Origin: JBBSHJ01 sp038253135
Lineage (GTDB): Bacteria; Actinomycetota; Actinomycetes; Mycobacteriales; QHCD01
DNA length: 10,503 bases
Direction of reading: 5' to 3'
Assembly: GCA_038253135.1 (NCBI GenBank)
Contig: JBBSHJ010000108.1
Coordinates: forward strand, 1-10,503
The notes under the pieces were generated by a model. The model saw only the letters and a list, made by a program, of their open reading frames with translations. It ran no database searches and had not been told where the DNA came from. Positions within the stretch are counted from its first letter, which is position 1. Each line of letters begins with the position of its first letter. A program made the translations under genes and the position numbers. Below, piece after piece: positions 6,176 to 10,503 of the stretch.

Positions 6176-8419
6176 GTGGCGGTGCCTCGACCCGGGTCGG
6201 CTCTCGATGCGGCCGACGACCGGTCGGGCGAGCGCCGCAGCGCCGTCGGTGAGTCCGTGCCGAGCGCCTACGGGCCGAGCGCCTACGTCCCGCGGATCCG
6301 GCCGATGTCCGCCCCGCGGCGGGCGCCGCTGCGCGTCGTACCCGATGGCAGGACCCCGGCCGAGCCGGTACGACGCCCCCTTCCCGGGCCGGGGCCGCCC
6401 CGGTCCGAGCGCCGCCGCTACGTGCCGGCGCTGGACGGCCTGCGCGCGATCGCCGTCGCCGCCGTCGTCGCCTACCACCTGGGCTTCGGCTGGGCTCGCG
6501 GCGGCTATTTCGGTGTCGATGTCTTCTTCGTGCTGTCCGGCTACCTGATCACCGACGGGCTGCTGACCGGTCGGCGCCGCCGTGGCGCCGTCGATCTCGC
6601 GTCGTTCTGGGTCGGCCGGGCGCGGCGGCTGCTGCCGGCTCTGGTCGTCATGCTCATCGTGGTCGCCGCGGCCGCCACGGCGATGGCGCGCGGCACGCTC
6701 GGGGCGCTCCGCGGCGACACCCTCGCGGCCGTTACCTATACCAGCAACTGGTGGCAGATCTGGCGGGCGCATTCCTACTTCACCGCGATCGGATCGACCT
6801 CGCCGCTGACGCACCTGTGGTCGCTGGCCGTCGAGGAGCAGTTCTACCTGCTCTGGCCCATCCTGCTGGCGGCCGCGATGCGCTGGCTGCCGCGCCGCGT
6901 GATCGTGCAGGCGACCCTGGGCGGTGCCGTCTTTTCGGCCGTCGCGATGGGCGTGCTCTACCGCGGCACGCGCGACCCGACCCGGGTCTACGTCGGCACC
7001 GACACCCATGCGACCGCGCTGCTCCTCGGCGCCGCGCTGGCCTTCGGCTGGCCGCTGCTCGCCCCCGCTCCCGGTCTGACCCGGCCCGGGCGGCGCCTGC
7101 TCTCGCTGGGCGGCCTCGCCGCGGCGGTCGGCCTCGGCGCGTGTGTGCATCTGGTGCACGGCCAGGGCATCGTGGAATACCGCGGCCTCTTCGCCGTGGT
7201 GGCGGTGCTGTCCGCGGTGGTGATCGCGGCCGCGGCGCATCCGGCCACCGCGCTCGGCCGCTGCCTCGGCGTCGCACCCCTGCGCTGGATCGGCGCGCGG
7301 TCCTATGGCATCTATCTCTGGCACTACCCGGTGATCGTGCTGTCGCGCACTGCGTTCGGTACGGCGGCGTCGCGGCTCCCGGCACAGCTGATCCAGGCGG
7401 CGCTGGCGGTCGGCCTCGCGGCGGCGTCGTGGCGGCTGGTCGAGAAGCCGATCAAGCTGCACGGCTTCGCCGCGCCGGTACGCCGGGTGCTCTCCTTTAC
7501 CCGCTCCCTGCGGCGGCCGGGTGCCTGGCAGGCGGCGACGGCCACCGGTGTCGGTGGCGTGGTTGCGGTGGCGCTGGTCGGCCTGACCCTCGCGCCCGGA
7601 CCGGGGAGCAGCGTCGATCGGGTCAAGGCCCAGATCGCGGCCGGACGTCGGATCGCGGCCGAGTCGCAGCAACGTGCGGTCCAGCAGCAGACTGGCCAAC
7701 GGGGCACGGGCCAACGGGGCACGGGCCAACGGGGCACGGGCCAACGGGGCACGGGCCGGCCAGGGACGGCCCGACAGGGGTCAGGACGGGCCGGGGCCGG
7801 TGGCCCGCCGACCGGCCCCAAGGCCGCACCCGCGGGCACCAAGACCGTGCCGGCGCCCACCGGTCCGGCCCGGCCGGTGCCGCCGCCCCGGGGCTCGGAC
7901 GTCCTCGGGATCGGCGACTCGGTCATGCTTGCCGCCGCGACCGAGCTGAGCGACGAGCTGCCGGGAATGCTGATCGACGCGCAGATCAGCCGGCAGATGT
8001 GGGATGTGCCGGCCCTGATCCAGGCCCACCGCGCCGACGGCACCTTGCGGACGGTGATCGTCCTCGCCGTGGGGACCAACGGCCCGTTCACGACGTCGCA
8101 GCTGACCGGCGTACTCGACGAGATCGGGCCCGGGCACCGGGTGATCGTGGTCAACATCTACGCCGCCCGGGACTGGGAGGCGAGCGTCAATCAGACCCTC
8201 GCGTCGGTGGCCAAGAGCCGGCACCTGACGGTGATCGACTGGCACGATGCGATCGGCAAACACGCCGGCGAGCTGTGGGGCGACGGGATCCACCCGCAGC
8301 CGAGCGGTGCGCGGCGCTACGCCGCCCTGCTGCTGCCGCGCCTGCCTGCGGCCGACCGCAAGCGCGCACCGGCCCGTCCGAGCGTTTCGGCGACACCGAG
8401 CAGCCCGCACCCGAAGTAG
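6176..8419 (+). CDS. OatA-like membrane acyltransferase with C-terminal SGNH domain
   Basis: This 747-residue two-domain protein resembles peptidoglycan O-acetyltransferases. An Arg/Pro-rich cytoplasmic segment (1 to about 80) precedes an acyltransferase-3 membrane domain (about 82-445). That domain has L-D-G-L-R-A, the family histidine (His101 in A-Y-H-L-G), F-V-L-S-G-Y-L near 118-124, and L-W-S-L-A-V-E-E-Q-F-Y with Glu220-221. A further hydrophobic helix (about 454-475) leads to an extracytoplasmic linker with glycine-rich repeats. An SGNH domain (about 577-735) follows, with G-D-S-V (Ser582), G-T-N-G (Asn635) and D-G-I-H-P (Asp703, His706). In OatA the membrane part delivers acetyl groups and the SGNH part transfers them to MurNAc. 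That substrate is inferred here, and other glycans are possible. GTG 6176 was chosen by its Shine-Dalgarno sequence; GTG 6182 and ATG 6305 are alternatives. Confidence 0.88.
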   Translation: MAVPRPGSALDAADDRSGERRSAVGESVPSAYGPSAYVPRIRPMSAPRRAPLRVVPDGRTPAEPVRRPLPGPGPPRSERRRYVPALDGLRAIAVAAVVAYHLGFGWARGGYFGVDVFFVLSGYLITDGLLTGRRRRGAVDLASFWVGRARRLLPALVVMLIVVAAAATAMARGTLGALRGDTLAAVTYTSNWWQIWRAHSYFTAIGSTSPLTHLWSLAVEEQFYLLWPILLAAAMRWLPRRVIVQATLGGAVFSAVAMGVLYRGTRDPTRVYVGTDTHATALLLGAALAFGWPLLAPAPGLTRPGRRLLSLGGLAAAVGLGACVHLVHGQGIVEYRGLFAVVAVLSAVVIAAAAHPATALGRCLGVAPLRWIGARSYGIYLWHYPVIVLSRTAFGTAASRLPAQLIQAALAVGLAAASWRLVEKPIKLHGFAAPVRRVLSFTRSLRRPGAWQAATATGVGGVVAVALVGLTLAPGPGSSVDRVKAQIAAGRRIAAESQQRAVQQQTGQRGTGQRGTGQRGTGQRGTGRPGTARQGSGRAGAGGPPTGPKAAPAGTKTVPAPTGPARPVPPPRGSDVLGIGDSVMLAAATELSDELPGMLIDAQISRQMWDVPALIQAHRADGTLRTVIVLAVGTNGPFTTSQLTGVLDEIGPGHRVIVVNIYAARDWEASVNQTLASVAKSRHLTVIDWHDAIGKHAGELWGDGIHPQPSGARRYAALLLPRLPAADRKRAPARPSVSATPSSPHPK
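7694..7753 (+). repeat. Four perfect 15-bp tandem repeats in the acyltransferase linker
   Basis: The unit GGCCAACGGGGCACG is repeated four times without a mismatch (7694, 7709, 7724, 7739), then decays into related G-R-P-G-T-A sequence. It encodes the pentapeptide G-Q-R-G-T between the last membrane helix and the SGNH domain. Perfect identity suggests recent expansion. Confidence 0.95.
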
Positions 8420-8431
8420 CGCACGGGCCCG

Positions 8432-8437
8432 TACGCT
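8432..8437 (+). promoter_or_regulatory. Candidate -10 box for a leaderless glmS transcript
   Basis: TACGCT fits the actinobacterial TAnnnT -10 pattern. It ends 7 nt before the glmS GTG, which would put transcription start at or next to the first base of the start codon. No Shine-Dalgarno sequence precedes glmS, and no clear -35 box is seen. The assignment is an inference. Confidence 0.4.
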
Positions 8438-8444
8438 CTCTGGC

Positions 8445-10292
8445 GTGTGCGGAATCGTCGGGTACGTCGGGCACCAGCAGGCTGCGGACGTCGTCGTGAG
8501 CGGGCTGCGACGGCTGGAGTACCGCGGCTACGACTCGGCCGGCGTCGCCACCGTGGACGGCGGCACCCTGGCGGTACGCCGTCGGGCCGGGCGGCTGGCC
8601 AACCTCGAGGCGGATCTCGCCACGGGCTCGATCGGCGGCGGGACCGGCATCGGGCACACCCGCTGGGCAACGCACGGCGCACCGACGGACGTTAACGCGC
8701 ACCCGCACACCGACCCCAAGGGCACCGTCGCCGTCGTGCACAACGGCATCATCGAGAACTTCCACGCGTTGCGCGCCGAGCTCGAGTCGGGCGGGCAGGA
8801 GCTCACCAGCGAGACCGACACCGAGGTCGTCGCCTACCTGCTCGGCGACGAGCTGGCCGGCACCTATGACGGCGACCTGGCCGGGGCGGTCCGGGCCGTG
8901 TGCCGCCGGCTGCGCGGCGCGTTCACGATCGTCGCGGTGAGCCCGCTCGCTCCCGGCGTCGTGGTCGGCGCGCGGCGCAACTCGCCGCTCGTGGTCGGCT
9001 GCTGTGCCGGTGAGCGGTTCCTGGCCAGCGACGTGTCCGCCTTCATCGCGCACACCCGCGACGCCGTCGAGATCGGTCAGGACCAGGTGGTGGAGCTCCG
9101 GACCGGCGGCCACACGATCACCGGCTTTGACGGCGTACCGGCGAAGGGCAAGCCGTTTCACATCGACTGGGATGTCGCGGCCGCGGAGAAGGGCGGTTAC
9201 GCGTTCTTCATGGACAAGGAGATCGCCGATCAGCCCAAGGCGGTCGCCGACACCCTGCGCGGACACCTCGTCGACGGGCGGATCGTGCTCGACGAGGAAC
9301 GCCTCGACGACCAGGACCTCCGCAATGTCGACAAGGTCTTCGTCGTCGCCTGCGGCACGGCGTACCACGCCGGGCTGATCGCGAAGTACGCCATCGAGCA
9401 CTGGTGCCGGCTGCCGGTCGAGGTGGAGATCGCCTCGGAGTTCCGCTACCGCGACCCGGTGCTCGACCGGGACACGCTGATCGTGGCGGTCTCGCAGTCC
9501 GGCGAGACGGCGGACACCCTCGAGGCGGTCCGTCACGCCCGGGTGCAGAAGGCCCGCGTGCTGTCGATCTGCAACACCAACGGCGCGCAGATCCCGCGAG
9601 AGTCCGACGCCGTGCTCTACACCCGCGCCGGACCGGAGATCGGCGTCGCGGCCACGAAGACCTTCCTGACCCAGGTGGCGGCCGGCTATCTCGTCGGAAT
9701 GGCGCTGGCCCAGGTGCAGGGCAAGCGGTACGACGACGAGGTCGCCCGCGATTTCGCCGCCCTGGCCGCCGTACCCCCGCTGATCGAGCGCGCGCTCGGG
9801 ACCGCCGATCAGGTCCGTGCCATCGCGGGGGAGATCAGGGACACCAAGGCGGTGCTCTTCCTCGGCCGGCACGTCGGCTATCCCGTCGCGCTCGAGGGCG
9901 CGCTCAAGCTGAAGGAGCTCGCCTACATGCACGCCGAGGGCTTTCCGGCGGGCGAGCTCAAACACGGCCCGATCGCGCTCGTCGAGGCGGGCCTGCCGGT
10001 TGTCGTCGTCATGCCGCCACCGGGCGGGCGCGGCGTGCTGCACGACAAGCTGCTCTCCAACATCTCCGAGGTCCGGGCCCGCGGCGCCCGGACCATCGTG
10101 ATCGCGCACGAGGGCGACGCGTCGGTCCGGCCCGCGGCGCACGACCTGATCGAGGTGCCGGCCACGCCGTCGCTTTACGCACCGCTGGTGGCGACCGTGC
10201 CGCTGCAGCATCTGGCCGCTTCGATCGCGGCCGGCCGGGGCTACGACATCGACAAGCCGCGCAACCTGGCCAAGTCCGTGACCGTCGAGTGA
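8445..10292 (+). CDS. glmS: Glutamine--fructose-6-phosphate aminotransferase (isomerizing)
   Basis: GlmS makes glucosamine-6-phosphate from fructose-6-phosphate and glutamine, the entry step of UDP-GlcNAc synthesis in the cytoplasm. The 615-residue protein is of normal length. The class II glutaminase domain begins M-C-G-I-V-G, with Cys2 the nucleophile after Met removal. It also has G-H-T-R-W-A-T-H-G (Arg73) and H-N-G-I-I-E-N (Asn100). Two SIS sugar-isomerase domains follow, with A-C-G-T-A-Y-H-A-G near 302-310, S-Q-S-G-E-T at 350-355 and K-H-G-P-I (His507). The canonical C terminus ends with the catalytic Lys610 in A-K-S-V-T-V-E. The start is fixed by the required Cys2. No Shine-Dalgarno sequence is present. 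It lies 25 nt after the acyltransferase stop. No glmS ribozyme-like leader can fit in that gap. Confidence 0.97.
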   Translation: MCGIVGYVGHQQAADVVVSGLRRLEYRGYDSAGVATVDGGTLAVRRRAGRLANLEADLATGSIGGGTGIGHTRWATHGAPTDVNAHPHTDPKGTVAVVHNGIIENFHALRAELESGGQELTSETDTEVVAYLLGDELAGTYDGDLAGAVRAVCRRLRGAFTIVAVSPLAPGVVVGARRNSPLVVGCCAGERFLASDVSAFIAHTRDAVEIGQDQVVELRTGGHTITGFDGVPAKGKPFHIDWDVAAAEKGGYAFFMDKEIADQPKAVADTLRGHLVDGRIVLDEERLDDQDLRNVDKVFVVACGTAYHAGLIAKYAIEHWCRLPVEVEIASEFRYRDPVLDRDTLIVAVSQSGETADTLEAVRHARVQKARVLSICNTNGAQIPRESDAVLYTRAGPEIGVAATKTFLTQVAAGYLVGMALAQVQGKRYDDEVARDFAALAAVPPLIERALGTADQVRAIAGEIRDTKAVLFLGRHVGYPVALEGALKLKELAYMHAEGFPAGELKHGPIALVEAGLPVVVVMPPPGGRGVLHDKLLSNISEVRARGARTIVIAHEGDASVRPAAHDLIEVPATPSLYAPLVATVPLQHLAASIAAGRGYDIDKPRNLAKSVTVE

Positions 10293-10433
10293 GGTGTCCG
10301 GTGGCCGCGGAATGTCCGGCCCGGGAACGTCTGCACTCCCGCAATGCGGAAGCAGCGCGCGGATGGGGTGGCGTCGGCTGACGTTGGCGCGAGCATCGAC
10401 CGAGCGTCGGCGAGGGAGGAGCGCAGTGCCGAA

Positions 10434-10439
10434 AGGAGG
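10434..10439 (+). promoter_or_regulatory. Ribosome binding site of acpS
   Basis: AGGAGG lies 7 nt before ATG 10447, close to ideal. A second such element (GGGAGGA, 10414-10420) stands 5 nt before an in-frame GTG at 10426. Confidence 0.75.
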
Positions 10440-10446
10440 GCGCGCG

Positions 10447-10503
10447 ATGGGCATAGTCGGGATCGGGATCGACGTCGTACCGGTGGATCGTTTCGCCGAG
10501 ACC
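10447..10503 (+). CDS. acpS: Holo-[acyl-carrier-protein] synthase, N terminus (partial)
   Basis: The first 19 residues contain I-V-G-I-G-I-D-V-V followed by V-D-R-F, the N-terminal signature of AcpS-type phosphopantetheinyl transferases. Asp9 corresponds to the Mg-binding aspartate. AcpS moves the 4'-phosphopantetheine arm of coenzyme A onto acyl carrier protein for fatty-acid synthesis. Position downstream of glmS is normal for actinobacteria, where NAD(P)HX-repair and alanine racemase genes often follow. An in-frame GTG at 10426 with its own Shine-Dalgarno sequence would add seven residues. I prefer ATG 10447 because family members start immediately before this motif. The gene runs off the right edge. 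Confidence 0.9.
   Translation, partial: MGIVGIGIDVVPVDRFAET

Noticed and set aside
6092..7744. Long minus-strand open frame (550 codons) across the acyltransferase gene
   Set aside because: It is a composition artefact opposite a well-supported membrane protein gene. The product is low-complexity Arg/Ala/Gly with no domain.
8420..8444. glmS ribozyme or riboswitch upstream of glmS
   Set aside because: Only 25 nt separate the genes, far too short for the ribozyme. glmS ribozymes belong mainly to Firmicutes.
10293..10425. Terminator or small gene between glmS and acpS
   Set aside because: Only a 4-bp stem (CCGC/GCGG near 10339) was seen, with no T-tract, and no open frame there has a supported start and protein-like composition.
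8187..10454. Long open frame (755 codons) on the minus strand across glmS
   Set aside because: It is antisense to an unambiguous glmS, its product is Arg/Gly/Asp-rich with no recognisable motif, and such antisense frames are expected from third-position GC bias.

Overview
The window comes from a high-GC Gram-positive bacterium (Actinomycetota). Codons are strongly G/C-ending, GTG starts are frequent, and the order rplM-rpsI-glmM ... glmS-acpS is the arrangement familiar from actinobacterial chromosomes such as Streptomyces and Frankia. I cannot name a genus. All convincing genes are on the + strand.

Region 1 (1-140) is the 3' end of a group II intron: the last 20 codons of its reverse transcriptase/maturase, then a textbook 34-nt domain V, then domain VI with a bulged adenosine and a 3' end in AC. 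The intron sits at the very 5' end of an ABC-F ATPase gene (region 2, 141-1791). No start codon lies between the intron and codon 193, so the native start must be in the 5' exon outside the window. The full protein should need splicing; otherwise an internal GTG gives a slightly shortened one. Region 3 (1832-3187) is a proline/serine-tethered lipoprotein of unknown function, closely downstream.

Region 4 (about 3207-5895) is a housekeeping operon. A candidate SigA-type promoter and a long leader precede rplM (L13), rpsI (S9, with an unusual repeat-bearing N-terminal extension) and glmM (phosphoglucosamine mutase). rplM and rpsI overlap by 4 nt and glmM follows after 7 nt, so they look co-transcribed and translationally coupled. 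Region 5 (5896-6175) is non-coding and holds an alternating 14-bp tandem repeat. Region 6 (6176-8419) is an OatA-like membrane acyltransferase with a C-terminal SGNH esterase/transferase domain and a repeat-containing linker. Region 7 (8445-10292) is glmS, possibly leaderless. Region 8 (10447 to the right edge) is the start of acpS.

GlmS and GlmM catalyse the first and second committed steps to UDP-GlcNAc, the peptidoglycan precursor. The OatA-like protein between them probably modifies cell-envelope glycans, so regions 4-7 form a loose ribosome/cell-wall precursor cluster. I see no clearly new multi-gene system. The most unusual points are the intron in the ABC-F gene, the acyltransferase placed between glmM and glmS, and three short tandem-repeat arrays.
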